A program made the position numbers and the translations under genes. From Rhizobium rhizogenes NBRC 13257 (GTDB lineage: Bacteria > Pseudomonadota > Alphaproteobacteria > Rhizobiales > Rhizobiaceae), in NCBI RefSeq assembly GCF_000696095.1, contig NZ_BAYX01000005.1, positions 310,001 to 374,000 of the forward strand: a stretch of DNA of 64,000 nucleotides, written 5' to 3'. Shown here in pieces: positions 8,404 through 16,616 of this stretch. Each line of letters begins with the position of its first letter. Positions within the stretch are counted from its first letter, which is position 1. Below the pieces are notes generated by a model. That model had not been told where the DNA came from, searched no databases, and saw only the letters and a list, made by a program, of their open reading frames with translations.

Positions 8404-8417
8404 TCTATACAAATAGA
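8404..8417. promoter_or_regulatory. Palindromic operator candidate TCTAT-ACAA-ATAGA
   Basis: A perfect 5-bp inverted repeat with a 4-base spacer lies in the divergent promoter region between the binding-protein gene and the gntR-type gene, about 90 bases before the binding-protein ATG. AT-rich short palindromes of this sort are typical GntR/HutC operators. Binding by the adjacent regulator is inferred. Confidence 0.5.
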
Positions 8418-8538
8418 TATAGGCAGGCCTACACTGTCAATGTAAAACTCAGGGAACGCAAAAATTGTGCCGGACGGCCAGGTTGGAGACGGCGGATGCT
8501 GGCTTCCGGATTTGAGCACGTCGCTGGATCGAGGTTAA

Positions 8539-9285
8539 GTGTTGGTCTCAATTCATCAGAGAATCTACCGGGATATCGAGACGAGGATCATGAGCGGCGA
8601 CTGGCAACCCGGCCAGCGCATCCCCGTCGAGCACGAACTGGCTGCGGAATATCGATGCTCGCGGATGACGGTCAACAAGGCTCTGTCGGCCCTGGCCGAG
8701 CGCGGCATGATCGTGCGTCGGCGCAAGGCCGGCTCCTTCGTCGCCGCGCAGCAGATCGACCGCACGGTGATGGATATCCAGGACATCAGCACCGAAGCGG
8801 AGCTTGCCGGGTATGAACACGACTATCGCATGCTGATGCGCAGAGTTGAGAGGCTGGATGCCTCCGACGCCGTGCTATTGCGCGAGCCGGCGGGTGCGGA
8901 AATCCTGCGACTTCAATGCCTGCATCTGGTCGACGGCAAGCCAAATGCCATCGAACGGCGGATCATCATGCTCGATGCGGTGCCGCTTGCGAGAGACGAG
9001 ACCTTTGCCTCCGTGCCGCCGGCCAAATGGTTGCTGGAGCAGGTTCCCTGGTCGAAGGCCAGGCATATTATTCGCGCGGTTTCGGCTGATGCGGCGACAG
9101 CGCGGCTGCTTGAGACCGAACGCGGCGAGGCCTGTCTCACACTCATCCGCCAGACATGGCAGAATGGCGGTACCGTCACCTATGTCGAGATCACGCATCC
9201 CGGCGACCGCTTTCAATTCGCCGGCGACTTTCAGCCCGCCGAGAAGAACGCGTCTGACCACATGGTCCGGAGAAGCGCGACGTGA
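8539..9285 (+). CDS. GntR-family regulator, HutC subfamily
   Basis: A 248-residue regulator. An N-terminal winged HTH (about residues 8-72: IHQRIYRDIETRIMSGDWQP, EYRCSRMTVNKALSALAERG) precedes a UTRA effector domain (about 95-235, with VERRIIM-like and YVEITHPGDRFQF elements). The GTG start at 8539 has GAGG five bases upstream. It is divergent from the amino-acid importer and overlaps the next regulator gene by GTGA. HutC-type proteins usually repress catabolic or uptake genes until a small ligand binds, which fits repression of the 5.3-8.3 kb operon. Confidence 0.93.
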   Translation: MLVSIHQRIYRDIETRIMSGDWQPGQRIPVEHELAAEYRCSRMTVNKALSALAERGMIVRRRKAGSFVAAQQIDRTVMDIQDISTEAELAGYEHDYRMLMRRVERLDASDAVLLREPAGAEILRLQCLHLVDGKPNAIERRIIMLDAVPLARDETFASVPPAKWLLEQVPWSKARHIIRAVSADAATARLLETERGEACLTLIRQTWQNGGTVTYVEITHPGDRFQFAGDFQPAEKNASDHMVRRSAT

Positions 9286-10214
9286 CCGACAAACGCCCCT
9301 TCAAGACCATTCCGCTCAAGGGACTTCAGGCCTTCGAAGCTGTGGGACGCTGTGGCAGCGTCACGGCCGCGGCCCTGGAATTGAAGGTCTCCCCCGGCGC
9401 GATCAGCCAGCAGGTCCGCAAGATCGAAAGCTTTCTCGGCGTCACGCTTTTAGAACGCAACGGCCGCACTGCCGAACTGACCCTATGGGGCAGGCTCTAC
9501 CATCAGGAGATATCGAAGGGCTTCGAACAATTCGCCATCGCCGAACAAAAGCTGGAGCGGGCACGCAACGAGAATGCGCTGGTGCTCAGCGCGCTGTCTT
9601 CCGTGGTCAATAAATGGATCGGCCGGCGGATTTTCGATTGGCAGGCTCTTCATCCGGACGCACATGTCAGGATCATCGGTCGCGACAAGGAGCCCCGCAT
9701 GGGCTTCGACGAGATCGACTTCCGCATCAGCTACGGGTCGGACGTGCTGCAGCACGAACATTATGCCGAACTGTTCCGTGATTGGGTTGTCCCCGCCTGC
9801 TCGCCGGCACTGATACAGGGTCAGGAGCCCTCGGTTTCCGAGCTTCTCTCGCATCCGTTGCTGCACGTCGAATGGGAGCGGCATTTTACGCCCTACCCTA
9901 GTTGGTCGGAATTCGCCGCGAAAGTGGGCGTATCGCTCAAGGAAACGGCACCCGGACTGTCCTTCACCCTGTCGAGCAGCGCAATAGACGCCGCCGTCAA
10001 CAAGCGGGGTGTCGTTCTCGCGCAGATGTCGATGATCGCCGATGAACTGGAAGCCCAGACCCTCGTCGTTCCCGTCGACATCAGGATCCCGCTGCGCGAA
10101 AGCTATTTCCTTGCCTGGGACAGATCAGCCCTTCAAAAACCCTATGGTGGGGCGTTTCGCGACTGGGTCGTCGCCATGTCCCGCCAGCAGGCGCGGATCT
10201 CCGCCCCGTCGTAA
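9282..10214 (+). CDS. LysR-family regulator (GcvA-like)
   Basis: A 310-residue LysR protein with the N-terminal HTH in LKGLQAFEAVGRCGSVTAAA and SPGAISQQVRKIESFLG, followed by a periplasmic-binding-like effector domain resembling GcvA. GTG start, overlapping the GntR gene stop by GTGA, so the two regulators are made from one message. This suggests dual control of the importer and the monooxygenase downstream. LysR proteins normally bind next to their own or a neighbouring promoter; the 105-base gap before 10320 is a candidate. Confidence 0.92.
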   Translation: MTDKRPFKTIPLKGLQAFEAVGRCGSVTAAALELKVSPGAISQQVRKIESFLGVTLLERNGRTAELTLWGRLYHQEISKGFEQFAIAEQKLERARNENALVLSALSSVVNKWIGRRIFDWQALHPDAHVRIIGRDKEPRMGFDEIDFRISYGSDVLQHEHYAELFRDWVVPACSPALIQGQEPSVSELLSHPLLHVEWERHFTPYPSWSEFAAKVGVSLKETAPGLSFTLSSSAIDAAVNKRGVVLAQMSMIADELEAQTLVVPVDIRIPLRESYFLAWDRSALQKPYGGAFRDWVVAMSRQQARISAPS

Positions 10215-10319
10215 CATTTTAGAAAAACTAAAACGAAAGATAGCTTCAGCGATATTGATGAAAAAACGAGCGTGGCGATAATTTGCGCAGGCATCAACGA
10301 TCGAGATTGGAAGCATTTC

Positions 10320-11660
10320 ATGGCGCGCACCGACAAGATGAAGCTCGGCACCTTTGTTTATACGTTCGGTTTTCACCCGGCGTCCTGGCTTCATCCGGAG
10401 AGCGATGTCAACGGCGCCAATGACTTCCGCCATCTTCTTAATGTCGCTGAGCGCTCGGAGGCAGCGAAATTCGACTTCATATTCATGGCAGATTCGCCGG
10501 CCGCAGCCGTTGGCGATCCTGATGCCCTTGCGCGCATTCCAACGAAGATGAACCGCTTCGAACCGCTTTCGCTGCTTTCGGCGCTGTCGGTCACCACCCA
10601 GAATCTTGGTCTCGTCGCCACCGTCTCGACGAGCTACTACGAGCCCTACAACGTCGCCCGCCTCTTCGCTTCGATCGATCACCTCAGCGGCGGCCGCGCG
10701 TGCTGGAACGTAGTGACCTCCGATCATGATGAGACCGGCTATAACTTCAACCGCGAAGGACTGGATCCGCATGCGCTGCGCTATGAGCGCGGCAATGAAT
10801 TCGTCGACGTCGTCTTCGGCCTCTGGGATAGTTTCGAGGAGGGCGCGCTGCTTCTCGACCGGGAAAACGGTATTTATTACGACAAGACGAAGCATCACAC
10901 GCTGAACCACAAGGGCAAGCATTTCCAGGTGCGTGGCCCGCTCAACATCGCCCGCTCGCCGCAAGGCCGTCCGATCATCGCCCAAGCCGGCGGATCGGAG
11001 CCCGGCATGGACATGGCGGCCCGCACCGCCGAGATTGTCTTCAGCCTCGCCTCCAACATCGATCGCAACCGCGCCTTCTACGACAATGTGAAAAAGCGCA
11101 TGCCGGCCTATGGGCGCGATCCGGACGACCTGAAAATCATGCCGGGCGTCGTCATCAATGTCGGCGAGACTGAGGCCGAGGCGCAAGCGAAGGTCAACTA
11201 TCTGATCGACAAGATGCACCCGGATGTCGGCCGGTTGATGCTGTCCGAATTCCTCGAGGCGGATCTACGCGGCGTGCCGCTGGACCAGCCCTTTCCGATG
11301 GACCGGCTGCCGGACGCACCGAAAGGTTCCCGGGCGCTCTTCGATGAGCTCGTTGATTTCGTCAAAAGCGGCCATACGGTCGGTGAGCTCATCCGCCACT
11401 ATGCGGAAAAGCATACGGGCAACGGCATTACCGGCACGCCGACGCAGATCGCCGACTTCATGGAGGAATGGTTTGAGACGCGCGCCGCAGACGGCTTCAT
11501 CCTGATGTTCCCGACCTTGCCGGCGAGCCTTGACGACTTCGTGACGCTCGTCCTGCCGGAACTGCGCCGGCGCGGGCTTTTCCGCGAGGAATATGAGGGC
11601 TCGACCCTTCGCGAAAATCTCGGGCTCTCGATGCCTGTCAACCGGTTTGTGAAGACGTAG
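10320..11660 (+). CDS. Flavin-dependent monooxygenase, NtaA/SnaA/DszA family
   Basis: A 446-residue luciferase-like (LLM class) oxidoreductase. Visible family segments are MKLGTFVYTFGFHPASWLHP, FMADSPAAAV, NLGLVATVSTSYYEPYNVAR, the core SGGRACWNVVTSDHDETGYNF, and RPIIAQAGGSEPGMDMAA. Such enzymes use FMNH2 from a separate reductase to oxidise chelators, sulfur compounds or amines. No flavin reductase is encoded nearby. The ATG at 10320 has GGAAG seven bases upstream; an in-frame GTG at 10272 is less likely. Placement after an importer and two regulators points to a role in using the imported compound. Confidence 0.92.
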   Translation: MARTDKMKLGTFVYTFGFHPASWLHPESDVNGANDFRHLLNVAERSEAAKFDFIFMADSPAAAVGDPDALARIPTKMNRFEPLSLLSALSVTTQNLGLVATVSTSYYEPYNVARLFASIDHLSGGRACWNVVTSDHDETGYNFNREGLDPHALRYERGNEFVDVVFGLWDSFEEGALLLDRENGIYYDKTKHHTLNHKGKHFQVRGPLNIARSPQGRPIIAQAGGSEPGMDMAARTAEIVFSLASNIDRNRAFYDNVKKRMPAYGRDPDDLKIMPGVVINVGETEAEAQAKVNYLIDKMHPDVGRLMLSEFLEADLRGVPLDQPFPMDRLPDAPKGSRALFDELVDFVKSGHTVGELIRHYAEKHTGNGITGTPTQIADFMEEWFETRAADGFILMFPTLPASLDDFVTLVLPELRRRGLFREEYEGSTLRENLGLSMPVNRFVKT

Positions 11661-11666
11661 CCTGCA

Positions 11667-12830
11667 TCACCGCAGGCGTTCGCCCAACAGACCGATCGAG
11701 GCCACATCGGCATTGGCAAAGGCAAGGCGCAGATAGCGCTCCTGCCCTTCGCCAAAATAGCTTCCGGGGATCGAGATGATACCCGCCTGTTTTGCCAGCC
11801 TTTCGGCGACCGTCGTGGACAACTGGTCGGCGAAAGGATGATGGATGAAGGCGAAATAGGCGCCGATCGCAGCGATGTCCCAGCCGGGCAGTTCCGACAT
11901 CGTGCTCTTCAGCGCATCAGCGCGGCGCGCGATCTCCAGCCGGTTGCCGGCCCGCCAGTCGGCGAGTATGGGTAGCGCCGCAGCCACGGCATGCTGCGCG
12001 GAACGCGGCGCGCAGATCTGCATGTTGTCCATAACCTTGGTGATTTCGGCGAGAAGCTTCGGCCCCGCCGTGACCGCGCCAAGCCTATGGCCCGGAATGC
12101 AGAAGGATTTCGAGAAGCTGTAGAGCAAGACGAGCGTGTCTTCCCAGCCTGGTTCAGACAGAAGCGCATGCGGCGGTCCGTAACCCTCGGCAAGGAAGTC
12201 ACGATAGGTTTCGTCGATGATCAGCCATGCGCCGTATTTCCGGCAGAGCAGGAAAAGCTCGCGCAGCAACGCCGACGGATAGACGGCCCCGGTCGGATTG
12301 TTTGGCGTGACGACCGCTAGCACGCGTGCGCCGGCGGCAAGCGCCTGTTCTGCCGAGCCGATATCCGGAAGGAAGCCGTTCGTCGCGTCGCACTCTACCA
12401 ATGCGCGCTTGATGCCGAGCATTGCCAGGGTCGTCTCGTGATTGAAATAGAAGGGGTTCGTCAGCGCCACGGTATCCCCAGCCCCGGCAAGCGCGATCGC
12501 CGTGGACATGAACGCCTGATTGCAGCCGGAGGTAATGTGGACATTTTCCGCCTGGATCGGTGCGCGATAAACCTCGCTCACATGCCGGGCGTAGGCATCC
12601 CGCAGCACTGCTTCTCCCTCGATCGGCCCATATCCGGTCATCGCCTGCGACGAGGCGGCTTCGCCGAGGAGTCGCAACATCTCGGGATGCGCGGGATATC
12701 CAGGCACGGCTTGCGACAGGTCAATCAATGGTCCCCTACCGCCGGAATATTCGCGGCTCCAGGCAACGACGGAAGGAATCGGTGGTGGGGAGAGACGGGC
12801 AATGAGCGAATTGGGTTCTGCGGCGGGCAT
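11667..12830 (-). CDS. PLP-dependent aminotransferase, class I/II
   Basis: A 387-residue fold-type I aminotransferase. Recognisable parts are SQAVPGYPAHPE, ITSGCNQAFMS (phosphate-binding turn region), TPNNPTGAVYP (Asn contacting PLP), IIDETYRDF (Asp pairing with the pyridine nitrogen) and YSFSKSFCIPGHRLG with the Schiff-base lysine. The ATG at 12830 follows AGGA nine bases upstream; the longer in-frame reading to 12938 is rejected. It is convergent with the monooxygenase (6 bases between stops) and lies 148 bases after the ureohydrolase on the same strand. With that enzyme it could handle a guanidino amino acid. Substrate unproven. Confidence 0.9.
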   Translation of the reverse strand: MPAAEPNSLIARLSPPPIPSVVAWSREYSGGRGPLIDLSQAVPGYPAHPEMLRLLGEAASSQAMTGYGPIEGEAVLRDAYARHVSEVYRAPIQAENVHITSGCNQAFMSTAIALAGAGDTVALTNPFYFNHETTLAMLGIKRALVECDATNGFLPDIGSAEQALAAGARVLAVVTPNNPTGAVYPSALLRELFLLCRKYGAWLIIDETYRDFLAEGYGPPHALLSEPGWEDTLVLLYSFSKSFCIPGHRLGAVTAGPKLLAEITKVMDNMQICAPRSAQHAVAAALPILADWRAGNRLEIARRADALKSTMSELPGWDIAAIGAYFAFIHHPFADQLSTTVAERLAKQAGIISIPGSYFGEGQERYLRLAFANADVASIGLLGERLR

Positions 12831-12978
12831 ATCGACGATCCTTTTGAAACCGATTGCTACACCGATAACGATCGCCTTCTCAACCGCTTTGTCGGGAAGC
12901 GCGAATAGAATAAGCAGCGGAATTTCTCCCGCTGCCACGTCGTTACTCCGCTCGACATGAAACGATCGGCCGCCTGCC

Positions 12979-14028
12979 CTATCTCACCGAAGGGCTGAAG
13001 ACCATCAGGCTCAGAATCTCGAATAGCACTTGCGCGCCGGCATGGGCGGTGTTGGTCGTCGCATCGTATTGCGGTGCCACTTCGACAACATCCCCGCCGA
13101 CGAGATTGATTCCCTTCAAGCCGCGAATGAGCTCCAGCACTTCGCGGGTCGTGAGCCCACCGATCTCGGGCGTTCCCGTGCCGGGCGCAAAGCTCGGATC
13201 GAGGCTGTCGACGTCGAAGGAGAGATAGGTCGGCCCGTCGCCGACGATAGACTTCGCCTTCTCGATGATCGCCGGGATGCCGAGGCCGGTCACTTCCTCG
13301 GCATGGATGACCGTCATACCGGACTCGTAGGAGAATTCCCAAAGATATTCCGCTGAGCCTCTGATCCCGATCTGGATCGTCCGTGTCGGATCGAGCACGC
13401 CGTCGAGAACCGCGTTTCTGAAAGGGCCGCCATGATGGAATTTCGTCTGGTCGAACGATCCGCCGGTGTCGCAATGGGCATCGATATGGATCATGCCGAC
13501 CGGCGTCTTCTTGCCGACGGCTTTCATGATCGGATGGGTGATGGAATGATCCCCGCCGACGGAAAGCGGGATCACGCCCGCATCAACGATCTGATTGACG
13601 CGCTTTTCGATATCGTCATGGCTGAGTTCAAGGCGATAGCGGCTCTGGAACGGAACGTCGCCGATATCGGCGGCACGGAGATCGAAAACGGGCGCGCAGC
13701 CGAGGACGTGATTATAGGGACCGATACGCTCGATCGTGCGCAGCGCGCGCGGTCCGAAGCGCGAGCCGGGCCGGTTGGTGACACCGAGGTCCATCGGTAC
13801 GCCCAGGATCGCCACCTGCAGGTTACCGAAGTCGGGATTTTCAGCATCGACCGGCATGTAAGGCGCCGAAAGGAAGGTCGGGACGCCCGCATAGGGAGCA
13901 AGCCGGGTTCCGCTTTTCGAAAAGATCTTGTCTGCGACCTTGCGGAACTTGGCGTCGAACAGTTCGCCGCCGTGGTTGTCGCCATACTTCTTGCGCAGCG
14001 CGCTGAGCTTTTCCTCATCGAATGTCAT
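12979..14028 (-). CDS. Agmatinase/guanidinobutyrase-family ureohydrolase
   Basis: A 349-residue member of the arginase superfamily, longer than a typical 306-residue SpeB because of about 60 extra N-terminal residues. Metal-binding motifs are complete: SVGGDHSITHP (about 157-165), HIDAHCDTG (about 181-189) and FDVDSLDPSFAPGTGTPE (about 270-287). The expected reaction is Mn2+-dependent hydrolysis of a guanidino group, releasing urea from agmatine, 4-guanidinobutyrate or a related compound. Which substrate is used cannot be told here. The neighbouring aminotransferase and importer suggest a guanidino amino-acid pathway. Confidence 0.92.
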   Translation of the reverse strand: MTFDEEKLSALRKKYGDNHGGELFDAKFRKVADKIFSKSGTRLAPYAGVPTFLSAPYMPVDAENPDFGNLQVAILGVPMDLGVTNRPGSRFGPRALRTIERIGPYNHVLGCAPVFDLRAADIGDVPFQSRYRLELSHDDIEKRVNQIVDAGVIPLSVGGDHSITHPIMKAVGKKTPVGMIHIDAHCDTGGSFDQTKFHHGGPFRNAVLDGVLDPTRTIQIGIRGSAEYLWEFSYESGMTVIHAEEVTGLGIPAIIEKAKSIVGDGPTYLSFDVDSLDPSFAPGTGTPEIGGLTTREVLELIRGLKGINLVGGDVVEVAPQYDATTNTAHAGAQVLFEILSLMVFSPSVR

Positions 14029-14384
14029 TTCAGTACCCCGGTTTAATGATCGTTATCTCTGTCTACTGCCGGTAGGCTTTTCAGCCGATCTTCGTCCGCA
14101 TCGGCGGTGATGTTCAAGCCTGTTTCGTGCTCCTGCCGCCTCCAGCAACATTTTCTTGTCGGGAATCATTTGAGGGTTCCCGATGATCACTGTGGCGGAG
14201 GCTTGAGTAGCGCGAGTGAGCTCCGGAAAAAATTTGTAATCAATTGTGGCAGGAGGGCTCCCTGCAAACTTTGTTCGCAATAGTCCCCGTCCGTAGAAAC
14301 ATTCAGAAATATAGAGACGCATTGCATTCATCTAGCCTCACTAGATTAGCTCCAGTGAATTGAACCTGACTAAAGGCACTGATT
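14029..14384. other. Divergent intergenic region
   Basis: About 356 bases between the ureohydrolase gene (minus) and the Spy/CpxP-like gene (plus), so it should hold both promoters. A 92-residue minus-strand reading (14053-14331) has no ribosome site or recognisable sequence. No clear operator was seen. Confidence 0.5.
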
Positions 14385-15026
14385 ATGAGGCAACTGCGTA
14401 TCGTCGCGACTGTATTGATGACCGCCATCGGCGGCATGAGCACCACTGTTCTTGCCGCAGAACCCGCAATCACGCCCACTGACCAGGCCCTCCCCGGTAC
14501 CGAGATGACGCATCCCATGCCGGAAGCCATGGCCCCGCAAGGGCCGCCGTGCCCTGGCCCTTGCGGTGGTCCCGAGATGGATGAGCACATGATGGCATTC
14601 GGGAAAGGCATGCCCTTCCCGCCACCGCATGGAATGCCCGGCGACTTTCATCGGCCCGACCCTGCGCTTGAGCTGGCAGCCAAGCTGTCGGCGCTGGAGA
14701 CACTGATCGGCATCCATTCCGCCCAGCTGGATGCCTGGAGGGATTACACCAGCGCTCTGACGGATTTCTTCGCTCCGCCGAGACATGAGCCGATGGGGCC
14801 GCCGCCGGTTGACGGCGCAAAGCCGGCAAATGCCGATAGTGGCGCCGGGAAGTCGAACGAACTGTTTGGCGAACAGGCTGCCGATCGCGCGCTGGATCGC
14901 GCCGCCAAGGCGCGTGTGCTGAAGGACAAGGCAACGGCGCTTCACAACGTTCTGACCCCGGACCAATTCGCCAAGCTCGAGGATGCTGAACGGTCGCTGG
15001 AACCTGGCCCCCACGGCTTCCACTAG
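14385..15026 (+). CDS. Spy/CpxP-like periplasmic protein (LTXXQ)
   Basis: A 213-residue exported protein. A signal peptide runs to about residue 25 (VLAA-EP). A Pro/Met/His/Gly-rich segment at about 30-85 is followed by a helical region containing LTPDQFAKLEDAERSL, the LTXXQ signature of the Spy/CpxP family of periplasmic chaperones and stress sensors. The Met/His-rich part could bind metal. AAAGG precedes the ATG. It is upstream of macA-macB on the same strand and across from a two-component system, recalling CpxP/CpxAR organisation; that analogy is inference. Confidence 0.8.
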   Translation: MRQLRIVATVLMTAIGGMSTTVLAAEPAITPTDQALPGTEMTHPMPEAMAPQGPPCPGPCGGPEMDEHMMAFGKGMPFPPPHGMPGDFHRPDPALELAAKLSALETLIGIHSAQLDAWRDYTSALTDFFAPPRHEPMGPPPVDGAKPANADSGAGKSNELFGEQAADRALDRAAKARVLKDKATALHNVLTPDQFAKLEDAERSLEPGPHGFH

Positions 15027-15151
15027 GACGAAAACAGATCTCGATCAAATCGATCCATCTCCCCCTCCATCCGCCAAGGATCGCCCCCAGCCGGACGCGG
15101 TTATCAGATCCTTGTCGGATGGAAGGAGCGGCCCTCCGCAAAGGGTCGACA

Positions 15152-15217
15152 GGTCCGAGGACGCCCCGCCCGGCGTCCTCGGACCAATTCGTGCGGGGCT
15201 ATCTCCTACCGGAGATA
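15152..15217 (+). terminator. Two strong stem-loops between the LTXXQ gene and macA
   Basis: A perfect 14-bp stem (15152-15165 with 15172-15185, 6-base loop) is followed by a 7-bp stem (15200-15206 with 15211-15217, TACC loop). No U-run follows, so partial termination, mRNA stabilisation or processing is as likely as full termination. They sit in the 261-base gap before macA. Confidence 0.5.
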
Positions 15218-15287
15218 ACCAGTACCTCCCCGGAGAATGGATCCGCCGGATCGACAACTCCCAACTTGACCGCAAGCAGATGATGAC

Positions 15288-16613
15288 ATGCTGAATTCCC
15301 CAAACCGGATCCCGATACGAACCGAACCGGAGCAACCGCGCGAAACCGTGCTGCGTGCCACGCCGACGAGCCCGTCGCGAAACAAGCGGTTTCGACGTCC
15401 TGGCCTGGTTCTGGCGGCAACGGCGTTGCTGCTCTGCGCCGGCGCATTTCTGTTTCGTGATGCTATCTTCCCCGAGCAGACCTCATCCGCCATCACGGCA
15501 CCGGTTATCCGCGGCAATGTCGAGGAAGCGGTGCTCGCATCGGGTACGTTCAAGCCGATCAAGCTCGTCGCTGTCGGCGCGCAGGTCTCCGGACGGATCA
15601 CTGCACTCAATGTCAAACTTGGCGACAAGGTCCAGAAGGACACGTTGATTGCCCAGATCGACTCCACCACGCAAAGCAATGACCTGAAAACCGCACAGGC
15701 CTCGCTTGCCAACGTCAAGGCGCAGCGCCAAGAAAGCGAAGCCGATCTCGAAAATGCGCAACTGACGCTGACGCGGCAGCAGACCATTTTTCGCAGCCAG
15801 GCCGGCTCCAAGGCCGACCTCGATACGGCGACAGCCAGCGTCAAGAAGATCACCGCCCAGATCGCGGCCCTCGACGCGCAGATCATTGCGGCGGAAGTTG
15901 CGGTGGAGACGGCTCGGGCCAATCTATCCTACACCCGGATCACCGCGCCGATGGACGGCACCGTGCTTGCCATCGTCAACCAGCAGGGCCAGACGGTCAA
16001 TGCGGCCCAATCGGCACCGACGATCGTCATTCTCGGCGAACTCGACACGATGATCGTCCGCACCGAGATTTCGGAAGCCGACGTCGTCAAGGTCAAGGTG
16101 GGCCAGCCGGTCTACTTCACCATCCTCGGCGATCCCGCCACCCGCTACGATGCCGTGTTGCAATCGATCGAGCCTGCACCTGAATCGATCACCAGCGACA
16201 GCAGCGTCACGTCTTCCAGCACCACCACCTCCTCCTCTAGCAGCAGTTCGACGTCGTCTTCCTCGTCCTCCGCGATCTATTACAACGGCGTCTTCGCCGT
16301 GCCGAACCAGGACAATCATTTCCGCACCTATATGTCTGCCGAAGTTCATATCGTGCTTGGTGCGGCCAAGGATGCACTGACCATTCCATCCTCGGCGCTC
16401 GGCGCGAAGACTGCCGACGGCTCCTATGGCGTGCTGGTCGTTGGCGCCGATGGCAAGCAGATAGCCAGGACGGTCATCATCGGGCTCAACAACAATGTCA
16501 CCGCCGAGGTTCTATCCGGTCTTTCCGAGGGCGATCGCGTCGTGATCGGCGAGGCAAGTGCGACGGTAACGAAAAGCAGCGTGGGTGGCGGCCCGCCGCC
16601 GATGGGGTTCTAA
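15288..16613 (+). CDS. macA: MacA-type periplasmic adaptor subunit
   Basis: A 441-residue membrane-fusion protein. Residues 1-38 are cytoplasmic and basic, 39-57 a membrane anchor, followed by the barrel-sandwich half GNVEEAVLASGTFKP, a long alpha-hairpin with coiled coil (about 120-210) and ARANLSYTRITAPMDGTVLA closing the lipoyl domain. An unusual Ser/Thr run of about 25 residues (about 303-327) interrupts the beta-barrel domain just before AIYYNGVFAVPN. The protein links the MacB ATPase-permease to an outer-membrane channel that is not encoded here. macB follows after three bases. Confidence 0.93.
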   Translation: MLNSPNRIPIRTEPEQPRETVLRATPTSPSRNKRFRRPGLVLAATALLLCAGAFLFRDAIFPEQTSSAITAPVIRGNVEEAVLASGTFKPIKLVAVGAQVSGRITALNVKLGDKVQKDTLIAQIDSTTQSNDLKTAQASLANVKAQRQESEADLENAQLTLTRQQTIFRSQAGSKADLDTATASVKKITAQIAALDAQIIAAEVAVETARANLSYTRITAPMDGTVLAIVNQQGQTVNAAQSAPTIVILGELDTMIVRTEISEADVVKVKVGQPVYFTILGDPATRYDAVLQSIEPAPESITSDSSVTSSSTTTSSSSSSSTSSSSSSAIYYNGVFAVPNQDNHFRTYMSAEVHIVLGAAKDALTIPSSALGAKTADGSYGVLVVGADGKQIARTVIIGLNNNVTAEVLSGLSEGDRVVIGEASATVTKSSVGGGPPPMGF

Positions 16614-16616
16614 GCC

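Noticed and set aside
10125..11219. 364-residue minus-strand ORF
   Set aside because: It is opposite the monooxygenase gene, has no recognisable domain or ribosome site, and the plus-strand frame is clearly coding.
14053..14331. 92-residue minus-strand ORF between the ureohydrolase and LTXXQ genes
   Set aside because: It has no Shine-Dalgarno and no recognisable protein features; the region is better read as a double promoter.
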